The notes under the pieces are model-generated. The model ran no database searches and had not been told where the DNA came from. It was given only the letters and a program-made list of their open reading frames with translations. From Apostichopus japonicus (Eukaryota; Echinodermata; Holothuroidea; Aspidochirotida; Stichopodidae): a stretch of DNA of 64,000 bases. This document shows, piece by piece, positions 40,601-55,600 of this stretch. A program made the position numbers and the translations under genes. How positions within the stretch are numbered: position 1 is the stretch's first letter; every line of letters starts with the position of its first letter. The stretch covers positions 17,076,178 through 17,140,177 of the forward strand of contig NC_092579.1 in the NCBI RefSeq assembly GCF_037975245.1, written 5' to 3'.

Positions 40601-43600
40601 GCTAACCTGACCATTCTCTTTGATAAGTACCTTCCATTGGTACTGGAGACCATGAGGGTCAGATTCAAGAAGATTATCCCCATTCCAGGTAAGAATCACC
40701 AGGGCCAGGTTTATCGATGTGGGGAGGGGAGGGGCTTTTACAAAACATGAAGTTTGGATCTCTAACTTGGAACAAGGAAAGAGTTGTTCTATTGACATCA
40801 TAATCTAGGTGTTCAGTTAATAGAGCATTGTGTGTATACGTACACATCAGTATTGTAAAGATATCATTTAGAGGCCGTGGTCCATTTTCCACCTTTTCTA
40901 CTTCTTGCCGATGTTTGGCCCATGGCTCATCTGGTCCAAAGATAAGGACCAGTAGGTAATCTCTAGTTGCAAGATAAATTCAGCTGTAGGTTTCTAGCCA
41001 AGCTACTACACTAAGGGACATGGTTTGATTTAATTCAACTCAAAACAGTGTTCCAAGGTATTTGGTCAAGAGGCACCAACAATATTAATATCAAAATGTT
41101 ATGACACAGCAGCATCAGTTTCAGATCATACAGGACCCTTAGTTTATCAAGATATTTGCAAATCTCTGAAGCCCAAGGTAAATATTGTTTTCCTTCCAAA
41201 CAACCCTCCTCACCTTTGGTTTCTCTTACGATCTCCCCCTATGCTAATGAACTACAGCTCACTATTCAGCATGAAATTTGGTGCTTGAGTTGGACATATA
41301 GATCAAGATAAATAATCAATCCCCAGATGAAAAATGCTTGCCTCGTTTGCCTATAAGCAGTGTACATAATGTGCTCATGTCCATAAAGTTCATGTTTTGT
41401 TTTGTATGTTAGGTTGTGCTATCTCCAAAAGCAAATTTGTTCAACCTTTCTTCATCATGGCTGTACTATGCCATCTTGTCTACAGAGAGGATTTTAGCAT
41501 TTCCCCTGGCTGAATTTGTAAACTCTTTTAATATCCTAAACTGAAAGAGGTCTGTTGGTTTATTATGTTATGGATAATTTTCATGTACGTTAGTATTCTT
41601 CCTAAGGGTACTGATAATTACAATCATACTACCATACATTTTCAGATTGATATCTGTTCTTGTTTCTGACATCTCTGTGGTATCTTTTCATTTTCTACAG
41701 AACAAAGTATGGTACAGATGTTGTGCTATCTGCTGGAATGTCTCCTCACCCCAGAGAACACTCCACCAGATTGCCCCAAGGAGCTCTATGAACTCTACTT
41801 TGTCTTTGCCTGCATTTGGGCGTTTGGTGGCTCCATGTTTCAAGATCAGGTCAGTAATATAAAAATTTTAACGATGGTGTGATCATCCAATAATACCAAT
41901 TTCTGTACTGCCAAACAAAAGCGGCTTTAGGAGGTCATCTGGTGGATGACTAGTTGTTTAAATCAAATTTGGATTTGCATTATAACTAACTTTGTATTAC
42001 CCCAATTTGGTAAAATAACACATTGGTATCTCTTTGGAGTGTACACTAAATTAATACAAAATGTAGTGGGTATGACCTATGATCCACCTGAAGGCGAGTT
42101 TTTTCCGTCCCACAGTTGGTTCTATTCACAAAACAGACATCACTGCTACAGTGTACATATCGGAGGCTCTTTGTAAGATTCCTATAATTTTTTTCGGACC
42201 ACCAAATGGTTCGACCTGGTTGACAAACATTTTGCCATGGCATAGATCAAATATAAATTGCAATAAAAGAGGCTGGCCATTTCAAGGATCTGTCTCAAAA
42301 GACTGCATATTAACATTGTTCTTCCTCCTCCCAAGCAATGGATACAAACAAGCTCGATGAACCACTACCCAGTTGTGCAACCTTTTCTTGGTTTTGTGGT
42401 TAAGGCAGAACAATATGAAGAGGGATCTTTGTTACTCCCACCCTCATGCCTTATGGCTTTTGGAAGAGCAGTACATCCCCCACCCCACACACCCATGCAC
42501 TTTTCCACTGCTCCTTCAACTTGTTCAAAATGTCCTTTTTTTCCTCAGCTATATTTGAATTTCTTTCTCTTTTTCTTGTAGCTTGTGGATTATAGGGTTG
42601 AGTTCACTAAATGGTGGGTGACTGAGTTCAAGACCATCAAATTCCCAGGCCAGGGAACTGTATTCGATTACTACATCGACCAGGAATCCAAAAAATTCCT
42701 CCCTTGGACTGACAGGGTGCCAAAGTTTGAGCTGGACCCAGAGATGCCCCTGCAGGTAGGAGGAGAAATTATATGAACTTTTGACAAATCATATGTGAAA
42801 TGTTGCTTGTGTTTATATTTGTGATAAGCCTCAGATCAGTGAAAGACAGTGAATGGTCAATATTGCTACAGGTATATATCAATCCCATGATACCTCTCCT
42901 CAGGCTTAAATTTGAACGAGGATGTAAAATTATCCCATGGTGGGAATGATGTTCAATGAGTGCGTATTGACCTAAATATTGTCAAACAAGGAACATATGC
43001 TACCCCCCTCCCCCCCCACTACCGGGATATGGCTGGGTCTGAATATAATGCCTTTGGGATCTTAAACATAAAAATTACTGTAATATCTGACAAGATATTT
43101 GATTCCATTTATTCCAGGCTGTCTTGGTACACACTGCTGAAACGACTAGACTGCGTTTCTTCATGGACATGCTGATGGCCAGGGGAAGACCTGTAATGCT
43201 GGTCGGTAACGCAGGTCTCGGCAAGAGTGTCCTGGTAGGGGACAAGCTGTTGGGACTGAATGACGACTACATGGTTACCAACGTACCCTTCAACTACTAC
43301 ACTACATCGGCCATGTTGCAAGGTAAAACCTAACAATCAATTACTAATGAAGATTGCTACCCCCCTTACCACCTCTGTAACCACCTGTATCCTTGCAAAG
43401 ATGCCCAGCATACAGGAATTAAAAAAGGTGTCTTACTATGGACTCCATTTATATGAACAAGGACTTAACTTATACCCGTTCCTGTGAGTCCAGACGATAT
43501 CTCTCCAATCCATTTTGTGGGGAGGCCTAGTGATACATTCCAATCTACAATCAATGTACTGTTTCCAGTTTGCTTTTTTTCTGCCAGAAAGGAGCAAATG

Positions 43601-46600
43601 TTGTAAAGAAATCGAAGCAATAATACTAAAAGGGCTGGCACTGTCATAGTTAAGGAACTTTATAATTTGCTAAGGCTTATCAAAGAAACTATTTCTGAAA
43701 ATGTGATGTTAATGGCCCAGCCTACCTATTTGACTAAATACAATATGTGTCCATTCCGTGTTTGTCTGTATTACAACTGACTTTATTCAGTTTTTATTGA
43801 GCAGCTCCAATGTAAGCTTTTAATAAATATATTGTAGTAAACTAACTGACTGAATAACAAACTATTATAACTAAGATTCTTTTCCAATGTCATTTCAGGT
43901 GTACTTGAGCAACCTTTGGAGAAGAAAGCAGGTCGCAACTACGGCCCTCCGGGTACCAAGAAGCTGATCTACTTTGTGGATGACATGAACATGCCAGAGG
44001 TAGTTATTCAGTAGAGTCAAAAGATATGCTAATCGATGGATTGATTGATTTCACTTGGGGGTGGTGGATGCCAGAACACACTGTATGGCTTGTATGTGTA
44101 TTCACACACAGATTCTTGTCAATACTGCATCCATATTCATGACAGTTATCTCTTCTCCCTTTTTTCCTCTTTAATCTCATTTTGTTTTTGGGTTAAATCA
44201 CTCACACAGGTTGACACTTATGGTACTGTACAACCACATACCATGATCAGGCAACATATGGACTACAAACATTGGTACGACAGAACTAAACTGACCCTCA
44301 AGGAGATTCACAATGTCATGTACGTCTCGTGTATGAACCCAACCGCTGGTAGCTTCACCATTAATCCCAGACTGCAGGTAGGGTAACAAAGAATAATTCA
44401 GAACAGTAACTGTCCTATGCCAAATACCTCTTGCTTCTCTTCTGCTATTATGAAGTTGCACAGTGATTTCAATAAAGGTTTTTTTTTTACAATTTGGAGG
44501 GCCATTTGAGATATAAATATCATCTTCATGTAAATATGAATTGTGCAATTATCGATTACCAAATCTTCACCCAACAACCATCCATCTGGCAGATTTAATA
44601 GTATTCCGATCCCACAGCATGTTTGCCGCAAGTCCCAGGTTCCCTGTGCATTAAATATAGCTAAACCACAAAGGTCATGCTTAGCAATGTTGATTGTCAT
44701 TATGGTGACCATTAATCCACTGCACCAAATAGCCAAATTAACCTAGTTTCTGCTGTCCTTATATTACGACTGCTCTCCCTTTTCATATAACGACTCATCT
44801 GTTGACTTTCGACAGAGACATTTCTGCGTGTTCGCTCTGAGTTTCCCCGGTCAAGACGCCCTCCAGACCATCTACAGCAGTATCCTGAGCCAGCATCTCT
44901 CTCTCACAGGCTGTACCAATGCGGTACAGAAGATGGCCAACACCGTGGTGACCTTCGTCCTTGACCTGCACAAGAAGGTCGCCTCCACCTTCCTGCCCAC
45001 TGCTGTCAAGTTCCACTACATCTTCAACCTCAGGGATCTTTCTAACATCTTCCAGGTATATATTATAATCATCTTATAATCACCCATGTCTTGTCTAACC
45101 AAAAGGGTTTGACAAAACCTGAAGGAATCAATTTCTTTTTAAGAAAAACATGTCCCTGTTAATATCAATTTTCCAGTTAGTGATTATGTTAGAACAATTT
45201 CTTTATCAAAGAGATGTATATGTAAGTACCGACTCCAATGAAATAAATCTTTCATCCCATGTCTTTCTTTGACATTAATGAAAACATTTTTTTTTTTTTT
45301 CATTTCCAAAGGGTCTTCTATTTTCCACACCCGAGTGCCTAAAGGCCCCTGTGGACCTGGGTCGTCTGGTGATGCATGAAGTGGAACGTGTCTACGGTGA
45401 CAAGATGATCGAAGAATCTGACATTGAGACCTTCAACAAAGTGACGACAGAATATGCAAAGAAATACTTTGAAGTAAGTAATCAGTACAGGTATATTTTA
45501 AGGCACTTTTTTTCGGTGAAAACTAAAAATTAATGATACCCAGGAATTGTAAAAATTTTGGAATTACTCTGTTATCTAGTTACTTGGTAAATTGAAATAA
45601 AAGTTGGTTGGGCTGCAGTAATTGCAGTGGGTTGCAGTAGTTTCTTGAAGAAAACGGGGAATAACTTCATTCTCCTTTTTTTCTTTGTTTCTTTTTCAAC
45701 CAACTTTTTTCAACCATGTTTTATTTCATTAACCAAGAAACTAGATAACAGAGTAATTCCCAAATTATACAATTCCTGGGTATTTTTAAGTTTATGTTCA
45801 TTTTCACTACTTTGCAGCCATCAAAAAGTGTTATGGCTTACGTTAAAGATTTTACATTCAATAAATCAACTTAAAAAAATGTTGACTCTTTTTCTCTTTT
45901 TTGTGTGTGTTTAATACAGGAGTTGGATCAGGAGGTTCTACTAGCCAAACCCAACATTCACTGTCATTTCGCCCAGGGTATTGGTGACCCTAAATACCTT
46001 TCCATTGCCACGTGGCAGGAACTCAACAAGCTGTTAGTGGAAGCCCTGGACAGTTACAATGAAATCAATGCTGTCATGAATCTGGTACTCTTTGAGGATG
46101 CCATGCAGCACATGTAAGCACTCCAAAAGAAAATGATACTTTCAGTTGAAATGTTGATAGTTGATAGCAAAATGGAACACATGATTCTGATAGCAACCGA
46201 TGTCAATGATCTCAACATGTTTATCTCAACAAATTTGCCATGAACATAGAATTATATTTGTAGAACCACTTTTGAGGCTGATAGTTGGCATGAAGGTGGT
46301 GGTTGCAGTGGTGGTGATGATGGTGGAGCTGGGGGTGGGTGGTTACGCTCGGGTGAATTTATGAGACAAAGTTCATAATTGAGGATAGGAAAATGAATTG
46401 GCTTATAGAATAGACAAGTTTGCCAATTGGTTAACAGAAGGGAGAAAATCCATGATAAAGATGAATAAGGTTATTCACTACTTTGTACCCTTGACTGATG
46501 AAAATTAAATCCTTGATTATCGTAAAACTATTTTAAATTTTTAAAATTTGATGAAAAGCAAACTTACCTTAGAGAAGCGTGGTTTCTTTTCCTAGCTCAA

Positions 46601-49600
46601 AGATAAGCCTTTTACAGAACTTTGTGAAAAATATAATTTTTTTTTAGGTATTTCCACGTTTTTCAAGTTTCTTCCTTGGTTGGTCTTCCTTTTTACAGTT
46701 GCCGTATCAACCGTATCTTGGAATCTCCGAGGGGGAATGCTCTGCTCGTTGGTGTCGGTGGAAGCGGTAAGCAGAGTTTAGCAAGACTGGCTGCTTTCAT
46801 CAGTAGTTTGGAGGTATTCCAGATCACCTTGCGTAAAGGGTATGCTATTCCAGACCTCAAGGTAATCTTTTGATCTTTGGTGTGAGGGAGGGAGAAAGGG
46901 GTGGGACATGCGGGATGGCGTTGGGGGAGGGAAGAGAGTGAAAGAATATTACATAATTTTTTTTATATTATATTATATTTTATATAATTATATATATATT
47001 TATGATATGTAGATAATAATAATATATATATATTATATTTTAATACTACTTATATTTTAATACTATTTTAACACAACTACGGTGTGACATATCATTAGTG
47101 ATCGGATGAAGGTAATGTTATTCAAGTGTGGGAAGTTAAGGGAAGGCTCGCAAATCTAACCGCCTGTGATGGCCTGGCAGAGAGACCCTCATTATATATG
47201 TATGAAGCCCTATCGTTCAGTGCACACAGCTGTGCACACAGCTGTTGAAGTACAAATCGAATGAAAACAAATTTTAAGTAGCATAGTTGCACAGCCCACC
47301 ACACAAATAATAATAATCAGCAGTTATGTTTACAATGTTTAAGCGACCACAAATATGGGGAAAACCTGCAAGGGCTTACGGATTACAACTTACACGTATG
47401 GGGGCTTTCAATTCAACATATTAAACTCAATTTTGGAATCTTTTCAATTAAGAAAGTCATTTTCAGAACTGGATTTATTTTACTACAAAATATGTCATCA
47501 AGTCATAATACCAATTCAAAACTGATTTCATTTCAGGTTGATTTAGCTGCCACTTGTCTCAAGGCTGGTCTGAAAAATATCGGCACAATTTTCCTCATGA
47601 CTGACGCCCAAGTGGCAGACGAGAAGTTTTTGGTCTTGATCAACGATCTCCTGGCATCGGGTGAGATTCCAGATCTCTTTGCAGACGACGAGATTGAGAA
47701 CATCATCAGTGGTCTGAGGAACGAGGTGAAATCAGTCGGACTACAAGATACTCGGGAGAACTGTTGGCGATTCTTCATTGACAGAGTACGCCGACAGTTG
47801 AAGGTAAATCAAATATGAAATCTTATAGGAATTAGTGTGCTGGAGATCACTCAGACAATTGTGGGGCCCGTATGCTTTTTCCAAATAGATGTTAATAAGG
47901 TGTGTAAAGCACATTGGACAGTTTGCCAAGAGTTCAACTTTTTACTTTTTGCAAATTGCTATTTGAAGTGAAACTTGACTAGTCAGGCTAATGAACCAAT
48001 AGTTTGTGGCAACAGACATCACAATGAACTTACACTGTGTTTCAGTATGTTGAGTGGGATTGAAAATTCTGACAAAGCATATTATTATTTCTAAATTCCA
48101 GGTAGTGTTGTGTTTCTCTCCTGTGGGTAACACCCTCCGTGTGCGAGGTCGAAAGTTCCCAGCGGTCACCAACTGTACCTGCATTGACTGGTTCCACGAA
48201 TGGCCCCAGGAAGCTCTCATCTCTGTCAGTAAGAGATTTCTGGAAGATACAGAGCTCTTGGAAGTAAGTTATCTTTTTTTTATCTCTAAGAAAAACTTTG
48301 CAGCAATTTTTTTTGTTGTCAGAGATAAAGATGGGGTACCATATATGTATTGTTTTTATTAGCTCCTTTCCCTTACATCTAATGATGAATTAATGATTGT
48401 AAGTTATTGTCGGATTAATGCTTGGTAACACTGATGTCATTAAAATTTCAAAAGGTGCGATGTCACTTACTGATAATTAATTTTAAATTACTTGAATGGC
48501 AGATTTGTATTTTCATCTATGCAGAAAATATGACAGAGTTGAAGATTTATTATGTAATACCAGAAGCCCTAGAACAAAATGGGTGGTGATGGGAGGGCGG
48601 GAGGAGGAATTGCTTGCAAAGATATAGTATAGACCTTTTCTAATTACATCACCCCTTCCCTTTTCTTTATGTTTTGTCATATTTCCAAAAGGATTCCTGA
48701 ACAGTTTGCGTCATCTTGACTTGTTTGCATTAATTGTTGATAATATCATGAACCTTAACCTCTACTGTTTCAATCTCTTTCTTGCCAGCCTGATTCAAAG
48801 GTCTCTGTGGCCGAGTTCATGGCCTATGTCCACACCAGTGTCAACGAGATGTCCAAGCAGTATCTCTTGAATGAGAGGCGGTACAACTATACCACGCCCA
48901 AGAGCTTCTTGGAGCAGATTGTCTTATACCAGAATCTGTTGAGCATGAAGAGTAAACAACTGATGGGGAACATGGAACGACTGGAAAATGGTCTGACCAA
49001 GCTGCAGAGTACTGCACAACAGGTAAAGATCATCTTGGGAGGGGGGAAAGTAATCATCTAGCATTAAACATAGGTAGAGTGGTCAAATAAGACACATAGG
49101 TAATGTGATCACATATGTATGTATGTATGTGTGTGTGTATGTATGTATGTATGTATGTATGTATGTATGTATGTATGTATGTATGTATGTATGTATGTAT
49201 GTATGTATGTATTTTAGATCCTCCTGCAAGCAGGAACTCGCGAAGAAGAATATGTAATGGCACCAATCTCAGCCATTAGATTTAGTTGCAGCGAAAGCAA
49301 GTAGTATCATCAGTGAACTCATACAGTTTATGATTTCTTTTGTATCATCTATGTTAGGTGGATGACCTGAAGGCGAAACTAGCCTCTCAAGAGGAAGAAC
49401 TGAAAATTAAGAATGAAGATGCGGACAAACTCATTCAGAAAGTGGGAGTGGAGACAGAGAAGGTCTCGAAGGAGAAGGCCATTGCCGATGAAGAAGAGGA
49501 AAAAGTGGCCAAGATCACCACAGAAGTCTCTAAGAAGGCTAGAGATTGCGAGGAAGATCTGGCCAAGGCAGAACCAGCTCTGATTGCAGCCCAGCAAGCC

Positions 49601-52600
49601 CTGAACACCCTCAACAAGGTAAGTCAGCTATCTTTTCCTTTCAAATTTTTGTTTCAATCCTGGTTCTATCAAATTTTAAAATTGTGGATGCTTCCTTCTC
49701 CATCCTATTTAGATGGAAGCTTTATATACAGTTATGTTATGAGGAAATGCACAATGTCACTATAAAAATTTGGTACGTTGTTTCCGCAATTCCAAATCAC
49801 AGAAAAAAAAGCACATTAGATTGATTACGTAATTTATCAATGGTGGATTACGTAATTTTTTGGGGGAAATTATTTCCCTGTCCTTTTGACTAATCAAAGA
49901 GAAAACACATTGTTAAAATGAAATATATGGTAATTAAATCTCTTTACCATGAAACTTTTTCCCCATTTGTTTTTCAATCAATTGGTGATTTTGTCTTTCA
50001 GAACAATTTAACTGAGTTGAAATCCTTTGGCTCTCCTCCCGCGGCTGTTCTGCCAGTCACAGCTGCAGTGATGGTTTTGCTGGCACCTGGCGGAAAGGTT
50101 CCCAAGGACCGCAGCTGGAAAGCTGCCAAAATCATGATGGCTAAGGTCAGTCAATGTTCCTTTCATCTTAAGAGACATTTTTTTCTTTTCTGAAAAGTGA
50201 CAATATTCAAGCCAATCCAGTCATTTCTCAGTTAATATTTGATTTATTAATGTAAATCAGACTCTTCAAGTTTGAACTGAAGCAGCAGCATGTACAAGAT
50301 CTTTTTTTTTTGGGGGGGGGGCGGGGTTCAGGTAAGATGGATGTTATGGAAACTTCCAAATGAAACAAGTTACTTCAGATGTTCAGATCAGATTATCTTC
50401 CGATTATGTACAATACAGACAAAGCACATGCAAAGACCAGAAATAAATATAACAACTGACACAAAGTTTAGGTAGTTCTTGGAAACCAAATGCAAAAAAC
50501 AGATAAAACTAGTTTCTGAAGTAAAGATAGTTGCAATATTCAAATGAAATTGTTTTTGTCGACAGCGTTATATATTCTTTCCAAAGGTGTCGTCAATTGG
50601 GCAAAATGCTTCACACCAGCCATGTCCTGTGTCGTTACTAGTTACTGAGCTAAAAACAAAAAAACTCTCCTTCATCATATACATGTATAGATCTCCTGGA
50701 AAGTACAACTTATGAATTCAAGTTATATCGTCACCCTTTCACTCCATGAAATTACAACTTATGAATCGAGTTATATATCGTCACCCTTTGTCACTCACCT
50801 GTCATGACAGGTCGACGGTTTCCTGGAGTCCCTGATTACTTACGACAAGGAGAACATTCACGAGAACTGTCTGAAAGCAGTGAGGCCCTATCTAGCGGAT
50901 CCGGAATTTGACCCGGAGTTAATCAGCAGTAAATCTAACGCTGCGGCAGGTCTCTGCGCTTGGGCTATCAACATTGTCAAGTTCTACGAGGTATACTGCG
51001 ACGTGGAACCCAAACGTCTGGCCCTGAACAAAGCTAACGAGGACCTTAAAACTGCCCAGGACAAGCTGGCAACCATCAAGGATAAGATTGTGGTAAGGCC
51101 TGCAGGTTGAACTCATGCATGTTTGTCTTCTGCGTTTGTGTTTGTTTCCACCGGAGATGGAGAAGTTTCTCCTATATAAGTCTGTGTTTCTGACTCAAGA
51201 GGTAGATGTTAACAGTGTTTGCCATATTAATAATTTATAATGACTATTTTAAGCTAAACTATCATTTCGTAGGCATGGTGACCTCAGTCAACGCATCCTA
51301 AGGCAACTAGTGGCATTTTCTTTGTGGATATATTTAACAATGCCAAACTTGTCGTCTCCCAACAAGATTGTTATCTGTCAAACTGAGATTATCACTAAAT
51401 TTGTTCATTCACCAAACAAGGTAAATAAGGGAATAATTTGATATTTGTTTTTGCTTGCATGGACTACCCTGTTTGTCAAACATGTCATTCCCACCCCAAA
51501 GGCATAATATCATTATTCATGCTCATTTTCAAGTACGGAAAGGTCGGTTTTCATATGTTCATTTAATGACGTGCAGTGCCAACAGATTGACAGTGAGGGG
51601 GGAAAAAAACAATTATGAGAATTCAAAGATGTCAAGCTCTGCAAGGCTAAAATATTTGTAATAATTTCAGGAATTGGATGCCAATCTTGCCGAGCTGACC
51701 GCTGAGTTTGAAGCGGCTACTGCCGAGAAGCTGAAGTGTCAGCAGCAGGCCGAGAGCACTGCTCTGACCATCACATTAGCCAACAGGCTGGTGGGAGGCC
51801 TAGCATCTGAAAATGTCAGATGGGGAGAATCCGTGGCAAATTTCAAGGAGCAAGCCAAAACTCTCCGTAAGTGACTGAAACATTTTCTCCATATAACTAG
51901 GTTTGCTTCAGAAGAAATGAATTGTTATTCATTTCTGGTTTAACTACTAACTAATTGGACTTAATCCAAATTACTTAGATGACATAAGTATGTGTAGGGT
52001 TCACATCTAAAGGATGTAGCCAAATTGTTTCTGTAATTTAGAAACCCTGGGGTTAGGAAGTGAAACAATTAGCTTAGTCCAACCAAGTTTCTGATGATCT
52101 TGGATAAATACCAACACTTTAAACAACACCATCCAAAAGTAGGATAGTTTTATGAATATAATTTGGTGACATTCATGTAACTGTAATGCTGATGACATAT
52201 ATATACTACACTCATCAACCATAGAACATACAAGGATAAAACTTGAATATGTTAAAACAAAATTATGTTGCTGACATGATATCACAGTATCTTGTCAGTT
52301 GTCTTCAATTAGATTAAAAATTATGATCCTATTACAACTTGTTATATTTGTATTCTCTCAAATAATATCCCTTTTATAGACTTGTAAACCCATATCTTTC
52401 AATTTAAATTAGCTTGACTCACCCTCCTAACCTCATATCTCGTTGCCATTGGCTATTCCGTTCCATCGTATCTCGTGATAATCCCAAATTTCATATATAC
52501 ATTGCCTTTAAGATGTAATCAAATCCATTATTTAATTTTTTTGATGAATTATTGTCCTCATTGTTTGTTTTTTTCCTATTTTCCTGTTACATTGTAGCTG

Positions 52601-55600
52601 GTGATGTCCTACTGATTACTGCCTTTGTATCCTACGTGGGCTGCTTCACAAAGAACTACAGATTAGATCTCATGGAGAGGATGTGGTTGCCTTTCCTCCA
52701 GGGGCAAAAGGTAAATATGACCATTCGCTACAATACTACAAGCAAAAATATCTCACTCGGGGACTATATTGTGAAACAAAACTTGGCAAATATGCTAAAC
52801 TTGCCACAAAAATTTTCAAAACGTAAGAAAAACTTTTACTTTTGGATTTTTCTGGGTAGTTTTGCATGATATATTTTGCTTACTTTCCCAGTTTATGTAC
52901 CTGTCTTTGTGTTCACAAGTTTACATAGTGACACTGACAGAGCAAGCCAGTCTTCATTGAATATCAATACCACCAGGCAATGCTTCCTCTTTGTTTCACT
53001 TTGTATTCCATTAAGTATTTTGCCCACCCACCTCCTGCACAACTAACCTTCTTCCCTCATTTCTTTCACCTAATTGCTTTCAAAGGTTTAATGAAGCAAG
53101 CAAATGTCAAGCAGAAGAGGTCTAATTTTCCTTGAATTCCTTTTTCTGCAGTACATATATATTTAGGATTATCTTTGTTTGGTATAGCAAAATTTTATAT
53201 GAAACAAAGGTTTAACGCCTTACACTGCTAATGTTTACCACATACATTTCTATCTCATCTGTCACAAAAACGAGGAGTGCCTCTCATTTCTGCGGCGAAA
53301 GATAACCTATAATTTTAAAACGTGTACTAAGCTATGTCCCCTGTGCAATCTCTCGTTACCAGGCCACCATTCCGATCACAGAGGGACTGGATCCTTTGCT
53401 TTTGCTCACCGACGATGCCACGGTCGCGGTTTGGAATAACGAGGGGCTCCCCAGCGATCGCATGTCCACCGAAAACGCCACTATCTTGTCTAACTGTGAA
53501 CGTTGGCCTCTTATGATTGATCCCCAACTTCAAGGTGTCAAGTGGATCAAGAGCAAGTATGCAGATGACCTGAGAGTGGTCCGTCTTGGTCAGAAGGGTT
53601 ATCTGGAAACCATCGAGAGGGCCATTTCGGCCGGAGACACGGTCCTGATTGAGAACATGGAAGAATCGGTCGACGCAGTCCTGGACCCCATTCTCGGCAG
53701 AAACACAATTAAGAAGGGGAGGTGAGTCACTCAAGTTTTGCTCTTAATTAACAAGGGAAATGATTCGGCTAAAACCATGGTCTGAGAATTTGACCTAAAA
53801 TGGTAGGTCGTGAAAAAAAAGAAAAGTGGAGGTTACGGGAATTCTTCCCAGTCGAAAAAGGTATCACCAGTTTTGCCAATAAAGATCAAGTTAATTCCAT
53901 TAAGTGCCGATTATTCCATTGAGTGCCGATACATTCCAATTAAGTGCTGATAAAGTTAATTCCATAGTCCAAGCTAGCTTCCATGCAGTATGGAGATAAA
54001 GTCTAACAGATGGTGGTCATGGCTCAGTCATCTTGGAAGATCCTGGGTCCTGGCCTGAAAATGTTTTCCTCATAAAACTACAATCCTGGGTCCTGGCCTG
54101 ATAGTGTTTACCTCATAAAAGTACAATCCTGGGTCCTGGACTGATAGTGTTTTCCTCATAAAAGTACAATCCTGGGTCCTGGCCTGATAGTGTTTACCTC
54201 ATAAAAGTACAATCCTGGGTCCTGGCCTGAAAATGTTTTTCTGAAAAAAGTACAATCCTGGGTCCTGGCCAGAAAGTGTTTTCCTCATAAAAGTACAATC
54301 CTGGGTCCTGGCCTGAAAATGTTTTTCTGATAAAACTACAATCCTGGGTCCTGGCCTGAAAGTGTTTTATTCATAAAAGTACAATCATGGGTCCTTGCCT
54401 GAAAGTGTTTTCCTCATAAAAGTACAATCCTGGGTCCTGGCCTGAAAATGTTTTTCTGATAAAAGTACAATCCTGGGTCCTGGCCAGAAAGTGTTTTCCT
54501 CATAAAAGTACAATCCTGGGTCCTGGTCTGAAAATGTCTTTCTGATAAAAGTACAATCCTGGCCAGAAAGTGTTTTCCTCATAAAAGTACAATCCTGGGT
54601 CCTTGCCTGAAAATGTTTTTCTGATAAAAGTACAATCCTGGGTCCTGGCCTGAAAGGGTATTCCTCATAAAACTACAATCCTGGGTCCTGGCCTGAAAGG
54701 GTATTCCTCATAAAACTACAATCCTGGATCCTTGCCTGAAAGTGTTTTCCTCATAAAAGTACAATCCTGGGCCCTGGCCTGAAAATGTATTTCTGATAAA
54801 ATTACAATCCTGGGCCCTGGCCAGAAAGTGTTTTCCTCATAAAAGTACAATCCTGGGTCCTGGCCTGAAAATGTTTTTCTGATAAAACTACAATCTTGGG
54901 TCCTGGCCTGAAAGTGTTTTTCTGATAAAACTACAATCCTGGGTCCTGGCCTGAAAATGTTTTCCTCATAAAACTACAATCCTGGGTCCTGGCCTGAAAA
55001 TATTTTTCTCATAAAACTACAATCCTGGGTCCTGGCCTGAAAATGTTTTCCTCATAAAAGTACAATCCTGGGCCCTGGCCTGAAAATGTATTTCTGATAA
55101 AATTACAATCCTGGGTCCTGGCCAGAAAGTGTTTTCCTCATAAAAGTACAATCCTGGGTCCTGGCCTGAAAATGTTTTTCTGATAAAACTACAATCTTGG
55201 GTCCTGGCCTGAAAGTGTTTTTCTGATAAAAGTACAATCCTGGGTCCTGGCCTGAAAATGTTTTCCTCATAAAACTACAATCCTGGGTCCTGGCCTGAAA
55301 ATATTTTTCTCATAAAACTACAATCCTGGGTCCTGGCCTGAAAATGTTTTCCTCATAAAAGTACAATCCTGGGCCCTGGCCTGAAAATGTATTTCTGATA
55401 AAATTACAATCCTGGGTCCTGGCCAGAAAGTGTTTTCCTCATAAAAGTACAATCCTGGGTCCTGGCCTGAAAATGTTTTTCTGATAAAACTACAATCTTG
55501 GGTCCTGGCCTGAAAGTGTTTTTCTGATAAAAGTACAATCCTGGGTCCTGGCCTGAAAATGTTTTCCTCATAAAACTACAATCCTGGGTCCTGGCCTGAA

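Noticed and set aside
49054-49266. Minus-strand ORF of repeated His-Thr-Tyr-Ile
   Set aside because: Translation of the (GTAT)n microsatellite, not a gene.
53327-53734. 135-codon minus-strand ORF
   Set aside because: Antisense shadow of dynein exon 55, which has clear AAA5 homology on the plus strand.
54385-54582. Minus-strand repetitive ORF
   Set aside because: Read-through of the 43-bp minisatellite; 43 is not a multiple of 3, so no stable repeat protein is encoded.
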